Source: Cupriavidus consociatus (GTDB lineage: Bacteria; Pseudomonadota; Gammaproteobacteria; Burkholderiales; Burkholderiaceae). Taken from it: a stretch of DNA of 64,000 nt. Under the pieces are notes generated by a model. The model saw only the letters and a list, made by a program, of their open reading frames with translations, ran no database searches and was not told the origin of the DNA. Made by a program: the position numbers and the translations under genes. This document shows, in pieces, positions 8,687-17,894 of the stretch (positions are counted from its first letter, which is position 1; every line of letters starts with the position of its first letter). The stretch spans positions 62,001-126,000 of the forward strand of contig NZ_JAGIQA010000003.1 in the NCBI RefSeq assembly GCF_017814975.1, written 5' to 3'.

Positions 8687-10051
8687 TCAGTCATGCAGGC
8701 CGGCTACAGCGTCGACATCGGTGACAGCGCGGTCCGGGCCGGTCCGGCGCGACCGCGGATCGGCAATGCGAAGCGCCAGCACGAAGGCGGCCAGCTTGAC
8801 CGCGATGGCCACGACGAAGACCAGCGGGAAGTGCACCGACTGCGCCAGCAGCCCGCCGATCACTGGCCCGACGGCCATCATGCTGAACGTGGCCGTGTCG
8901 GAAACCGCCAGCAGCATCGGCCGGTCCTTGCGTGCGCCGAACTCCATCACCAGGTTGTCCGCCGAGATAAAGAACCCGCCGAAGCCCGCACCCAGTCCGC
9001 AGAACGCAAGCAGGAAGCCCGGCAGCGTGGCGCACGCCAGCAGCCACGCCGTGGCGGCGATCCACGCGGCGATGCTGGCCAGGAACACCACCCGGTAGCC
9101 ATGCCTGTCCGCGACCCGGCCCCAGGCGAGGTTGCTGCCCGTCTGCGCCAGCAGGTAGGCCATGCTCAGGTACCCGAGCGTGGCACCATCCAGCCCCAGC
9201 AGCCGCCCGGCGTAGATCGCATAGAACGGCATCGCCATCATGCCCAGCGCCACCAGTGCCCGCGCCAGGAAAAAGCGCACGAAATGCCGGTCGGCTGCCA
9301 GCAGCGCCGGCAATTCGCGCACGCGCCGACCGAAGCCGGCGCGCTTGCGCACGTCGTGCAGGGCCGGCTCGCGCATGCCCGCCAGCGCCGAGATCCCCAG
9401 GCTGGTCAGCACGAAGGCAGCCAGGAAGGTGGCGGCATAGCCGTTGCCGAACACGTCGTTGCCGACCAGGTAGCGCCCGCCCATCCAAGCCACTGCCGCC
9501 GCGGTGAGGCCGCCGAAAAAATTGCGCAGCGCAGTCAGGCGCCCGCGCCGCGTCAGCGGGATGATCTTGGAGGTCAGGTAGTTGAAGCTGACGTTCTGCA
9601 CGCCGTTGAGCAGCCCGAACAGCAGCAGGAACGCTGCCGCGGCCACCAGCGCGGCGCGCCCGCTCAGCAGCAGCGCCGACAGCCCCAGCCCCAGGATCTG
9701 GCCGCGCACCAGCCAGCCCACCAGGTAGATCAGCGGCATCACCCGCTGGCGATGCTCGATCAGCGTCGCGCCCCAGATCGACGAGGCGGCCATGCCGGCA
9801 TACTGCGCCGCGAGCACGAGACCGACGGTGAGTTTGGAGCCGGATAGCAGGTACAGGTAAGCGGGCACGAAGGTGGGCGCGGTCACCAGCCGGAAGCCGG
9901 TCATGCCAAGCATCCCGTGGACCAGGAACGCCTTCGCATTGCGCGGCAGGTGGCGATCGACATGGTCGCGGAAATGCTGTTCGGCCCGCTGTTGCTCCGC
10001 CTCCGCGGCTGCGCCCGGCAGCGCGCCGCTCATGCCGGCCTGCGTTGTCAC
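8687..10051 (-). CDS. MFS transporter, 12-TM type
   Basis: A 454-residue membrane protein with about twelve hydrophobic helices, beginning near residue 45 after a charged cytoplasmic N-terminus. The charged central loop (about 215-240) and the tail are typical of the major facilitator superfamily. The substrate cannot be read. GTG at 10051 is chosen because GGGAG lies six bases upstream; an ATG six codons later is the alternative. The gene is divergent from the acyl-CoA dehydrogenase/ABC operon across 530 bases, and a GGTTTTTCGA element (10141-10150) in its upstream region resembles part of the palindrome in front of that operon. Confidence 0.85.
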   Translation of the reverse strand: MTTQAGMSGALPGAAAEAEQQRAEQHFRDHVDRHLPRNAKAFLVHGMLGMTGFRLVTAPTFVPAYLYLLSGSKLTVGLVLAAQYAGMAASSIWGATLIEHRQRVMPLIYLVGWLVRGQILGLGLSALLLSGRAALVAAAAFLLLFGLLNGVQNVSFNYLTSKIIPLTRRGRLTALRNFFGGLTAAAVAWMGGRYLVGNDVFGNGYAATFLAAFVLTSLGISALAGMREPALHDVRKRAGFGRRVRELPALLAADRHFVRFFLARALVALGMMAMPFYAIYAGRLLGLDGATLGYLSMAYLLAQTGSNLAWGRVADRHGYRVVFLASIAAWIAATAWLLACATLPGFLLAFCGLGAGFGGFFISADNLVMEFGARKDRPMLLAVSDTATFSMMAVGPVIGGLLAQSVHFPLVFVVAIAVKLAAFVLALRIADPRSRRTGPDRAVTDVDAVAGLHD

Positions 10052-10422
10052 GTTGTCTCCCGCAGTGGGTCCGGATCGGTGGCGTCCGGATATTTTTTCG
10101 TATTCTCGGTATGGTTGCGATAAATGCTAGCACACGCGTTGGTTTTTCGAGTGTGACGATATGGCGAAGCTTCGAATTTCCGGCATCGACGCGACAAGCC
10201 GGCACCGGCAGCGAGGACGCGACTCCGGCCGGGAAACCGGCAATGCGGCAAAGGCCCTGCGCTTTCGATCATATATGCCATGAAAATCCCGCATATTTGC
10301 CGGAGATTTGCTGCGCTGCATTAGTCCCCACGCCTTGGCAGTGGCTGCCACGATCCGCTCTCCGCCGCCCGCTCCGGTTCGGGATGGCAGCCGCGCTGTC
10401 GCCCCGTTTAGGTTTTGGAGTA

Positions 10423-10451
10423 TTGACGATGCCAGATGCGGCTTGTATAAA
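10423..10451 (+). promoter_or_regulatory. Sigma70 promoter of ACAD-ABC operon
   Basis: TTGACG (10423-10428), a 17-base spacer, then TATAAA (10446-10451). This is a near-consensus promoter in very GC-rich DNA. The predicted start near 10458 gives a leader of about 120 bases before the TTG start at 10582, and that leader contains the palindrome at 10477. Confidence 0.75.
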
Positions 10452-10476
10452 AGTTCCTGCCGCTGCGTCGCTGTCG

Positions 10477-10494
10477 CCGTTTTTCGAAAAACGG
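10477..10494. promoter_or_regulatory. Perfect palindrome CCGTTTTTCGAAAAACGG, candidate TetR operator
   Basis: An 18-base perfect inverted repeat just downstream of the predicted transcription start. A related imperfect copy (CCGGTTTTTCGAAGATACGG) lies in front of the tandem TetR gene at 20267-20286. The position is ideal for repression of the ACAD-ABC operon. Assignment to that regulator is inference. Confidence 0.55.
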
Positions 10495-10581
10495 GACTGC
10501 TGATGCAGTGCCCCTGATCCAGCCGGCCGCCAGGCGACAGCGCAGGACACGGGCCCACAGGCGCACAACAAGGAGACGAGC

Positions 10582-11766
10582 TTGGACGCACTGGAAACGT
10601 TCCGGCAGCAGGCACACGCCTGGCTGGAGGCCAATTGCCCCCCTGAAATGCGCCTGCCGATGCAGGACGAGGAAGACATCTGCTGGGGCGGCCGCAAGTT
10701 CCGCTACCAGTCGGAAGCGCAGCGGCTGTGGTTGCAGCGGATGGCCGAGCAGGGCTGGACCGTACCGGAATGGCCGCGCGAGTATGGCGGCGCCGGATTG
10801 AGCGCGGCCGAGGCACGGGTGCTGCGCGCCGAGATGGAGCGGCTGAATTGCCGCGTGCCGCTGCAGAGCTTCGGCATCTCCATGCTCGGGCCCGCACTCC
10901 TGAAGTATGGCACCGAGGCGCAGAAGCGCGAGCACCTGCCCAGGATTGCGCGCGGCGAGATCCGCTGGTGCCAGGGCTATTCCGAGCCCAACGCCGGCTC
11001 TGACCTGGCCGCGCTGCAGACGCGCGCCGAAGAGCGCGGCGACCATTTTGTGGTCAACGGCCAGAAGATCTGGACGTCGTATGCCGACAAGGCCGACTGG
11101 ATCTTCTGCCTGGTGCGCACCGACTTCGCGGCGCAGAAGCACACCGGCATCAGCTTCCTGCTGTTCGACATGGCGTCGCCGGGCGTCTCGACCCGTCCGA
11201 TCGTGCTGATCTCCGGCAAGTCGCCCTTCTGCGAGACCTTCTTCGACGACGTCAAGGTGCCGCGCCACCAGCTCGTTGGCGACCTCAACGGCGGCTGGGC
11301 TATCGCCAAGTACCTGCTGACGCATGAGCGCGAGATGATCAGCGCGATCGGCAGCCGCGGCTTCCGCCAGCCGCTGGGACGTCATGCCGCCAGGGTGATC
11401 GGCGTCGACGAGCGCCATCGGCTCGACGACCCGATGCTGCGCGCGCAGATCGCCCGCTTCGAGGTCGACGAGGCCGCCTTCGCCGCGGCCGGCGAGCGCG
11501 CCCGCGACCTGGCGCGGCAAGGCGAAGGCATGGCCGCGTTCTCGTCCGTACTGAAGTACTACGGCGCGGAACTGAACAAGCGGCGCTACGAGCTGCTGAT
11601 GTCGGCAGGCGGCACCGATGCCCTCGAATGGGAAGGCCCGCGCAGCCAGGAAGGTGCGCTGGCGCGGGCTTGGCTGCGCACCAAGGCGAATTCGATCGAG
11701 GGTGGCACCAGCGAGGTCCAGCTCAATATCGTCGCCAAGCGCCTGCTCGGCCTGCCCGGCGCCTGA
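10582..11766 (+). CDS. Acyl-CoA dehydrogenase
   Basis: A 394-residue flavoprotein of the acyl-CoA dehydrogenase family: N-terminal helical domain, middle beta domain with YSEPNAGSDLAAL, and C-terminal helical domain ending with IEGGTSEVQLNIVAKRL near the FAD and catalytic site. It forms the 2,3-double bond of an acyl-CoA and passes electrons to ETF. The start is TTG, supported by AAGGAG seven bases upstream. The next gene is a second, shorter acyl-CoA dehydrogenase. Adjacent unequal pairs of this kind often form heteromeric dehydrogenases for bulky or ring-bearing acyl-CoAs, which is a possibility here. Substrate unknown. Confidence 0.9.
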   Translation: MDALETFRQQAHAWLEANCPPEMRLPMQDEEDICWGGRKFRYQSEAQRLWLQRMAEQGWTVPEWPREYGGAGLSAAEARVLRAEMERLNCRVPLQSFGISMLGPALLKYGTEAQKREHLPRIARGEIRWCQGYSEPNAGSDLAALQTRAEERGDHFVVNGQKIWTSYADKADWIFCLVRTDFAAQKHTGISFLLFDMASPGVSTRPIVLISGKSPFCETFFDDVKVPRHQLVGDLNGGWAIAKYLLTHEREMISAIGSRGFRQPLGRHAARVIGVDERHRLDDPMLRAQIARFEVDEAAFAAAGERARDLARQGEGMAAFSSVLKYYGAELNKRRYELLMSAGGTDALEWEGPRSQEGALARAWLRTKANSIEGGTSEVQLNIVAKRLLGLPGA

Positions 11767-11811
11767 GCCGCCGCGCAACCCTTCACGACCCCACATCTGC
11801 CAGACGCCGCC

Positions 11812-12951
11812 ATGCCTATCGTATTGACCGACACGCAGGAGATGCTGCGCGACAGCGCCATGACGTTCCTGCAAGAGAACGCCCCGATCTCCGCGCTGCG
11901 CACGCTGCGCGACACCCGCGACCCCGTGGGCTTCTCGCGCGAGCTCTGGCTGCACTGCGCGGCGCTCGGTTTTGCCGGGGTGATGATCGACGAGGCCTAC
12001 GGCGGCAGCGGCCTCGGCGCGGTCGAGGCCGGCGTGATCGCCGAAGCGATCGGCACCACGCTGGCGCCGCTGCCCTTCCTGTCCACCGCCGTGCTCGGCG
12101 CCGCGTTGGTCGGCTTATATGGCAACGAAGGCCAGCGCAGCGCGCTGCTGCCAGAGATCGCCGCGGGCCGGCACCTGATGGCGCTGGCGCTGGATGAAAC
12201 CGCCCGGCACCGCCCCGAGCGCATCGCCACGCAGGCACGGCGCGATGCGGACGGCTATGTGCTCGATGGTAGCAAGGTCTTCGTGGTCGACGGCCATGTG
12301 GCCGATACGCTGGTGGTCGCCGCGCGCACGGGCGCCGCCGGCGCGAGCGACGGCGTCTCGCTGTTCCTGGTCCCGCGCGACCATGCCGGCGTACAGGTGG
12401 AGCGCTGCGTGCTGGCCGATGCCACCAACGCCGCGCGCATCACCTTCGACGCCACCAGGGTGCCGGACGATGCGCTGCTGGGCAACCCGGGAAGCGGCGC
12501 GCAAATGTTGGAGCGCGTGCTTGACATCGCCCGTGCGGTGCTGTCGTCCGAGCTGCTCGGCATTGCCGATGCCAGCTTCGCGCGCACGCTGGCCTACCTG
12601 AAGGAGCGCAGGCAGTTCGGCAAGGCCATTGGCGAATTCCAGGCACTGCAGCACCGCGCCGCGCACCTCTTCGCCGAGATCGAACTCGCCCGCGCCGCCG
12701 TGCTGCGTTGCCAGCAGCGGCTCGACGAAGGCCATGCCGATGGCCCCGAGCCGCTGGTCTGCGTGGCCAAGGCCAAGGCCGGCGATACCGCCACGCTGGC
12801 GGTGCAGGAAGGCGTGCAGATGCACGGCGGCATCGGCATGACCGACGAATTCGATATCGGCTTCTTCATGAAGCGCGCCCGCACCGCGCAGGAATGGCTG
12901 GGCGACGCCAACTGGCAGCTCGACCGCTGGGCCACGCTGCGCGGCTACTGA
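11812..12951 (+). CDS. Acyl-CoA dehydrogenase (second subunit or paralogue)
   Basis: A 379-residue acyl-CoA dehydrogenase-family protein, 45 bases after the first. It keeps the N-terminal and C-terminal helical domains (QMHGGIGMTDEFDIGFFMKRA near the end). The middle domain lacks the usual EP-x-A/G-GSD motif, having ALDETARHRPERIA there instead. That pattern fits the less conserved partner in a two-gene dehydrogenase. Co-transcription with the first ACAD and the ABC genes is likely. Confidence 0.85.
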   Translation: MPIVLTDTQEMLRDSAMTFLQENAPISALRTLRDTRDPVGFSRELWLHCAALGFAGVMIDEAYGGSGLGAVEAGVIAEAIGTTLAPLPFLSTAVLGAALVGLYGNEGQRSALLPEIAAGRHLMALALDETARHRPERIATQARRDADGYVLDGSKVFVVDGHVADTLVVAARTGAAGASDGVSLFLVPRDHAGVQVERCVLADATNAARITFDATRVPDDALLGNPGSGAQMLERVLDIARAVLSSELLGIADASFARTLAYLKERRQFGKAIGEFQALQHRAAHLFAEIELARAAVLRCQQRLDEGHADGPEPLVCVAKAKAGDTATLAVQEGVQMHGGIGMTDEFDIGFFMKRARTAQEWLGDANWQLDRWATLRGY

Positions 12952-12966
12952 GCGACTGACACAGGC

Positions 12967-12985
12967 GGCCCCGTCCGGAGGGGCC
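12967..12985 (+). terminator. Hairpin between ACAD and transporter genes
   Basis: GGCCCC (12967-12972) and GGGGCC (12980-12985) around a seven-base loop, sixteen bases past the ACAD stop. No T-tract follows, so it is more likely an mRNA stability or partial-termination structure than a full terminator. Confidence 0.35.
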
Positions 12986-13077
12986 TGCAGGACATCACGC
13001 AACACCGAGGCGGCAACGGACGTCTGGATTGCGGCGCCACGCGCCCGCACCGGCCCGACCGCCAGCAAGGAGGCAGC

Positions 13078-13173
13078 ATGTCGGCAAGTCCCTGGGCACC
13101 CGTATTCCCGATTGCGACCGCAACGGCTGGCGTCAGGCAGCATTGCCGGCATCCGCACGGAGGCCGGCAATGA
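13078..13173 (+). CDS. 31-residue short ORF coupled to ABC permease
   Basis: ATG at 13078 has an excellent ribosome site (AAGGAGG, seven bases away). The frame encodes 31 residues starting MSASPWAPVFPIATATAG, and its TGA (13171-13173) overlaps the permease ATG at 13170 as ATGA. No signal peptide or domain is visible. It may be a leader that couples translation of the transporter, or simply a fortuitous frame. The strong ribosome site and exact overlap favour translation. Confidence 0.5.
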   Translation: MSASPWAPVFPIATATAGVRQHCRHPHGGRQ

Positions 13174-14126
13174 GCGCCTATCTCCTGCGCCGCCTGCTGG
13201 CGCTGCTGCCGACGCTGGTCTTCGCCAGCATCATCGTGTTCGCCATCGTGCGGCTGGTGCCGGGCGACGTGGTCGACCTGATGCTGAGCCAGAACGACAT
13301 CAGCGCCGACACGCGCACCCGCGAAGACCTGGTCCGCGCGCTCGGCCTCGATCGTCCGATGTGGGAGCAGTACCTGCACTGGGTAGGCAATATCGTGCTG
13401 CATGGCGACCTGGGCCAGTCGCTGTGGCAAGGCGAGCCGGTGCTGAGGATGGTGATGGCGCGCATCCCCGCGACCTTCTCGATGGGCGTGCTGGCCCTGG
13501 CCGTGGCGCTGACGGTGGCCCTGCCGATCGGCGTGCTGTCGGCGATCCGCCAGGACACCGCGGCGGACTATGTGGCGCGTTCCTTTTCGATCCTGATGCT
13601 GGCGGTGCCCAGCTTCTGGCTGGGCACGATGGTGATGGTGTTCCCGTCGGTGTGGTGGGGCTGGTCGCCGGAAGTGCGCTATGTCCCCTTCCTGGAAGAC
13701 CCGGTGCAGCATGTCAGGCAGATGCTGGTGCCGGCCATCGTGCTGGGCATGGCGCTGTCTGCGATCACCATGCGCATGACACGGACCATGATGCTGGAGG
13801 TGTTGCGCCAGGACTATATCCGCACCGCGTGGGCCAAGGGCCTGAACGAGCCGCTGGTGATCCTGCGGCATGCGCTGCGCAATGCGCTGATTCCGGTGGT
13901 GACGCTGATCGGCCTGCAGGCGCCGTTGCTGATCGGCGGTGCCGTGGTGATCGAGCAGATCTTCGTCGTGCCGGGCATGGGCTTGCTGCTGCTCGATGCC
14001 GTGCACCAGCGCGACTATCCGCTGATCACCGGCGTCTTCCTCGTGGTCGGCGTCGCGGTGATGCTGATCAACCTGCTCGTCGACCTGAGCTACGGCCTGT
14101 TCGACCCCAAAGTGAGGCACCGCTGA
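13170..14126 (+). CDS. Dpp/Opp-type ABC transporter permease (DppB-like)
   Basis: A 318-residue inner-membrane permease with the N-terminal signature of the DppB class (MSAYLLRRLLALLPTL), about six transmembrane helices, and an EAA loop region near AKGLNEPLVILRHALRNALIP that contacts the ATPases. It forms the channel with the next permease. ATG 13170 was chosen over longer in-frame extensions because GGAGG lies upstream and homologues begin with this hydrophobic helix. Its stop overlaps the next start by one base. Confidence 0.9.
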   Translation: MSAYLLRRLLALLPTLVFASIIVFAIVRLVPGDVVDLMLSQNDISADTRTREDLVRALGLDRPMWEQYLHWVGNIVLHGDLGQSLWQGEPVLRMVMARIPATFSMGVLALAVALTVALPIGVLSAIRQDTAADYVARSFSILMLAVPSFWLGTMVMVFPSVWWGWSPEVRYVPFLEDPVQHVRQMLVPAIVLGMALSAITMRMTRTMMLEVLRQDYIRTAWAKGLNEPLVILRHALRNALIPVVTLIGLQAPLLIGGAVVIEQIFVVPGMGLLLLDAVHQRDYPLITGVFLVVGVAVMLINLLVDLSYGLFDPKVRHR

Positions 14127-15064
14127 TGGCACACCCCACCGTCGATCCGCAAGCCGCTTCCGCCACCCTTCCCGCCACGCTGCCTGGCGCCCCGCCCCGC
14201 GCCGCCCGGCAACGACAGCCCCGCTTTGCGCTGCTGCGGCGGCTGTTCCGCGACAAGCCGCTGGGCGCCGCCGGCGCGGTGATCTGCGCGGTGTTCCTGT
14301 TCTGCGGCGTGTTCGCCGACCTGCTGGCGCCATATGGCATGAACGAGATCAACATGATGGCGCGGCTGCAGCCGCCCTCGTGGGCGCATCCGTTCGGCAC
14401 GGACAACCTTGGCCGCGACATGTTCTCGCGCTGCCTGTACGGCGCCCGGTTGTCGGTGGTGATCGGGCTGTCGGCGGCGACGCTGGCCACGGCGATCTCG
14501 CTGGTGCTGGGCATCCTGACCGGCTACCTGGGCGGCAAGTTCGACCTGGTGGTGCAGCGCATGGTCGATGCGTGGATGAGCTTTCCCGACCTGGTGATCC
14601 TGATCGTGGTGGTGTCGGTGCTGGGCCCGGGCAGCTGGCAGATCGTCTGCACGCTGGGCCTGCTGCTTGGCATCGGCGGCTCGCGCATCGTGCGCAGCGC
14701 TGTGGTGTCGGTGCGCGAGAACATGTACGTGCATGCGGCGCAGTCGATGGGGGCGTCGACCGGCCGCATCCTGTGGCGCCATATCCTGCCCAATGTGCTG
14801 CCGCCGGTGATCGTGCTGTTCACCACGCGCGTCGGTACCGCGATCCTGGCCGAGTCGGGGCTGTCCTTCCTCGGTCTTGGCGTGCCGCCGCCGGCCCCTA
14901 CCTGGGGCGGGATGCTGTCGGGCGACGGCCGCACCTTCATGTTCCAGGGCCCGTGGCTGGCACTGGCGCCGGGCGCCTGCCTGACGATCGTGGTCTATGC
15001 GATCAACGTCTATGGCGATGCCCTGCGCGATTTGCTCGACCCGCGCATGCGCGGCAGCCGCTGA
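14126..15064 (+). CDS. Dpp/Opp-type ABC transporter permease (DppC-like)
   Basis: A 312-residue inner-membrane permease. A proline-rich cytoplasmic N-terminus of about 40 residues precedes the first helix. The DppC-class motif HPFGTDNLGRDMFSR follows the first periplasmic loop, and the EAA loop is near AAQSMGASTGRILWRHILPN. It pairs with the preceding permease; the TGA/ATG overlap (TGATG) indicates coupling. Together with the binding protein and two ATPases it makes a complete importer for peptides, nickel chelates, glutathione or other medium-size solutes. The exact substrate is unknown. Confidence 0.9.
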   Translation: MAHPTVDPQAASATLPATLPGAPPRAARQRQPRFALLRRLFRDKPLGAAGAVICAVFLFCGVFADLLAPYGMNEINMMARLQPPSWAHPFGTDNLGRDMFSRCLYGARLSVVIGLSAATLATAISLVLGILTGYLGGKFDLVVQRMVDAWMSFPDLVILIVVVSVLGPGSWQIVCTLGLLLGIGGSRIVRSAVVSVRENMYVHAAQSMGASTGRILWRHILPNVLPPVIVLFTTRVGTAILAESGLSFLGLGVPPPAPTWGGMLSGDGRTFMFQGPWLALAPGACLTIVVYAINVYGDALRDLLDPRMRGSR

Positions 15065-15137
15065 GAACAGCAGATTGACGAGCGGCCGGCGTATCGGGTA
15101 TCGAGCCGGCACATCATGATCCCCAAAGGAGCAGACG

Positions 15138-16862
15138 ATGGTGCGCAGCGTGAAGACGGACGGCAGGATGACGAGGCGGGCAACCCTGGCGATGGCGGCG
15201 ACGGCAATGGCCGCGGCCTTCGCCTGCGGCACGGCGGCCGCGCAGGCGGAAGCGCCGAAGTATGGCGGCACCATCGAAGTCGGCTCGGTCTATCCCACCA
15301 TCTCGGCATTGTCGTGGGACCTGGGCGACTGGAACTGGAAGCAGAACTACGATACCGGCCAGGTCTATGAGCAGCTCTTCGCCGCCGATCTGTCCAAGGC
15401 CCGCCGCAACGGCGGCAAGTACGCCTTCCAGGCCGACGCCTGGCTCCCCGAGGATGCCATCCGCGGCGAACTCGCCGAAAGCTGGAAATGGACCGACCCG
15501 CTCACGCTAGAAGTCAGGCTGCGCAAGAACGTACGCTTCCCGGCCAAGCCCGGCGTGATGGAAGAGCGCGAGCTGACCGCGGAGGACGTAGTGTTCAGCT
15601 ACAGCCGGCAGAACGCCAGCGCCAAGAAGATTCCCACCTACTTCGACCACCTGAGCAAGGTCGAGGCCGTGGACAAGCATACGGTCGTGTTCCGCTTCAA
15701 GGAATTCAATGCGGAATGGGACTACCGCTTCGGCTGGGGCTACTACTCCGGCATCATGCCCAGGGAGGTTGCCACCGCGGGCGCCGCGAACTGGAAGAAC
15801 GTCACCGGCTCCGGCCCGTTCACGCTGAGCCAGTTCGTGCAGGGCAATTCCAGCACGTATGCAAAGAACGCGCAGTACTGGGACACCGAGAAGATCGGCG
15901 GCAAGGACTACAAGCTGCCCTTTGCCGACAAGGTCGTGCTGCGCACCGTCAAGGACGAGGCTACCCGCAACACCATGCTGCGCACCGGCAAGCTCGACGT
16001 GCTGGAAATGGTGCGCTGGACCGCAGTCGATGAACTGAAGAAGAGCGCGCCGCAGCTCAAGTGGTCGCGCTGGCTGTCCTACACCGGGCAGTACCTGGCA
16101 CTGCGCGTCGACACCAAGCCGTTCAACGATATCCGCGTGCGCCGCGCCCTGAACATGGCGGTGAACAAGCAGGAAATCGTCAAGCAGTACTACGGCGGCA
16201 ATGCCGAGCTGTTTGCCTATCCGCAGCACCCGGACTACACCGGCTATTTCGAGCCACTGAGCGCGATGCCGGAAGCGGTCAAGGAGCTGTTCACCTACAA
16301 CCCGGAGAAGGCAAAGAAGCTGCTGGCCGAGGCTGGCTACCCGAAGGGCTTCAAGTTCAAGGTGCAGGTCTGCGCCTGCAGCCAGGACCATATGGAAATG
16401 CTGCCGCTGATCGGCGCGTACCTGGAGCAGGTCGGCGTGCGCATCGAAATCCAGCCGATGGAGTACGGCGCCTTCCTGTCGGCGATGACCACCAAGACCA
16501 ATGCGCCGGGCTACATGATGAGCAACGGCCATACCAACCCGACCACGACGATCCGCAAGAGCTTCGTCGCGGGACAGGTGTGGAACGCCTCGCAGTGGAA
16601 CGACCCCAGGTTCGATGCCCGCGTCAACCAGGCCTTCCAGATGCGGGACCTGGGCAAGCGCCAGGAAGCGCTGCGCGCCATGACCCGCGACATCCTGGCC
16701 GAGGCGCCGTATATCTGGCTGCCGACGCCCTACCTGTTCACCGCGTGGTGGCCGTGGGTCAAGAACTACGACGGCGAACTGCGCGCCGGTGCCGTGCGCA
16801 ACGGGCCCATCTATGCCCGCGCCTGGATCGACCAGGAGATGAAGAAGAAGCTCGGCTTCTGA
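15138..16862 (+). CDS. ABC transporter substrate-binding protein, family 5
   Basis: A 574-residue periplasmic solute-binding protein of the DppA/OppA class. The N-terminus has MTRRATLAMAATAMAAAF, a signal peptide with a twin-arginine-like pair, and a cut near AAAQA. Family hallmarks include AESWKWTDPLTLEVRLRKNV and the pattern of a large two-lobe protein. The start has AAAGGAG upstream. Its position between permeases and ATPases, and downstream of two acyl-CoA dehydrogenases, suggests that the ligand is a carboxylate or amide catabolised by them, but that is inference. Confidence 0.9.
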   Translation: MVRSVKTDGRMTRRATLAMAATAMAAAFACGTAAAQAEAPKYGGTIEVGSVYPTISALSWDLGDWNWKQNYDTGQVYEQLFAADLSKARRNGGKYAFQADAWLPEDAIRGELAESWKWTDPLTLEVRLRKNVRFPAKPGVMEERELTAEDVVFSYSRQNASAKKIPTYFDHLSKVEAVDKHTVVFRFKEFNAEWDYRFGWGYYSGIMPREVATAGAANWKNVTGSGPFTLSQFVQGNSSTYAKNAQYWDTEKIGGKDYKLPFADKVVLRTVKDEATRNTMLRTGKLDVLEMVRWTAVDELKKSAPQLKWSRWLSYTGQYLALRVDTKPFNDIRVRRALNMAVNKQEIVKQYYGGNAELFAYPQHPDYTGYFEPLSAMPEAVKELFTYNPEKAKKLLAEAGYPKGFKFKVQVCACSQDHMEMLPLIGAYLEQVGVRIEIQPMEYGAFLSAMTTKTNAPGYMMSNGHTNPTTTIRKSFVAGQVWNASQWNDPRFDARVNQAFQMRDLGKRQEALRAMTRDILAEAPYIWLPTPYLFTAWWPWVKNYDGELRAGAVRNGPIYARAWIDQEMKKKLGF

Positions 16863-16916
16863 CCTGCGCAGCGTCAATCTGCACCGTCAACCCGCACTGT
16901 CGACCGGAAAGCAACC

Positions 16917-17894
16917 ATGGCAGCCCCAATCCTGCAGGTAAGAAACCTGACCACGCGCTTTCGCACCGACCGCGGCGTGGTCACCGCGGTGGACCGGGTC
17001 TCGTTCGACGTGGCCGCCGGCGAAACGCTGGCAATCGTCGGCGAGTCGGGCTCGGGCAAGAGCGTGACCGCGCTGTCCATCCTCGGCCTGATCCCGCAGC
17101 CGCCCGGCGTAATCGAGGCCGGCGAGATCCGCTTCGAAGGACAGGATCTGCTCAAGCTCAGGCCGGCGGCCATGCGCGCCATCCGCGGCAACCGCATCGC
17201 GATGGTGTTCCAGGAGCCGATGTCGTCGATGAACCCGGCGCTGACCGTGGGCAAGCAGATCGCCGAGCCGATCCGCGTGCACCAGGGCCGCGCCTGGCGC
17301 GACGCCTACGAAGAGGCCGCGCAACTGCTGGCGCAGGTGCAGATCCCGGAGCCGCGCAGCCGGGTCCATGCCTATCCGCACCAGTTCTCGGGCGGCATGC
17401 GCCAGCGCGCGATGATCGCGATGGCGCTGGCCTGCAAGCCGAAGCTGATCATCGCCGACGAACCGACCACCGCGCTCGACGTCACCGTGCAGGCGCAAAT
17501 CCTGGATCTGCTGAAGGGGCTGGCACGGAAGGCCGGCACGGCGCTGATCCTGATCACGCACGACCTCGGCGTGGTGGCGCGCTATGCCGACCGCGTCGCG
17601 GTGATGTACGGCGGGCGGCTGGTGGAGACAGCGGCCGCGGACGAGCTGTACCGCCATCCCGCGCATCCCTACACGCGCGGCCTGATGGCGTGCGTGCCCC
17701 GCCTGGACGGCGACACCAGCCAGCCGCTGGTGCCGATCGATGGCCAGCCGCCCGACCTGACCGCGCTGGGCCCGGGCTGCGCCTTCCTGCCGCGCTGCCG
17801 GCTGGCGCAGGACCAGTGCCGGCAGGCGCCGCCTGAGCTGCGCGCGGTTTCCGACCAACATCTCAAGGCTTGCTTCCTCCATGACGCACATTGA
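16917..17894 (+). CDS. ABC transporter ATP-binding protein (DppD-like)
   Basis: A 325-residue ATPase. Walker A GESGSGKS (42-49), Q-loop [10 protein letters not shown], signature [15 protein letters not shown], Walker [13 protein letters not shown], and the C-terminal oligopeptide/dipeptide extension with cysteines ([15 protein letters not shown]) that is typical of DppD/OppD and may hold an iron-sulfur cluster. It overlaps the next gene by 14 bases. Confidence 0.92.
   Translation: MAAPILQVRNLTTRFRTDRGVVTAVDRVSFDVAAGETLAIVGESGSGKSVTALSILGLIPQPPGVIEAGEIRFEGQDLLKLRPAAMRAIRGNRIAMVFQEPMSSMNPALTVGKQIAEPIRVHQGRAWRDAYEEAAQLLAQVQIPEPRSRVHAYPHQFSGGMRQRAMIAMALACKPKLIIADEPTTALDVTVQAQILDLLKGLARKAGTALILITHDLGVVARYADRVAVMYGGRLVETAAADELYRHPAHPYTRGLMACVPRLDGDTSQPLVPIDGQPPDLTALGPGCAFLPRCRLAQDQCRQAPPELRAVSDQHLKACFLHDAH

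Larger units (their letters stand above)
10052..10581. other. Divergent regulatory region, no gene
   Basis: This 530-base gap separates the MFS gene (minus) from the acyl-CoA dehydrogenase operon (plus). It contains a GGTTTTTCGA element near 10141-10150, an excellent sigma70 promoter at 10423-10451 and a perfect palindrome at 10477-10494. I find no reading frame with a believable start and domain. Confidence 0.7.
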
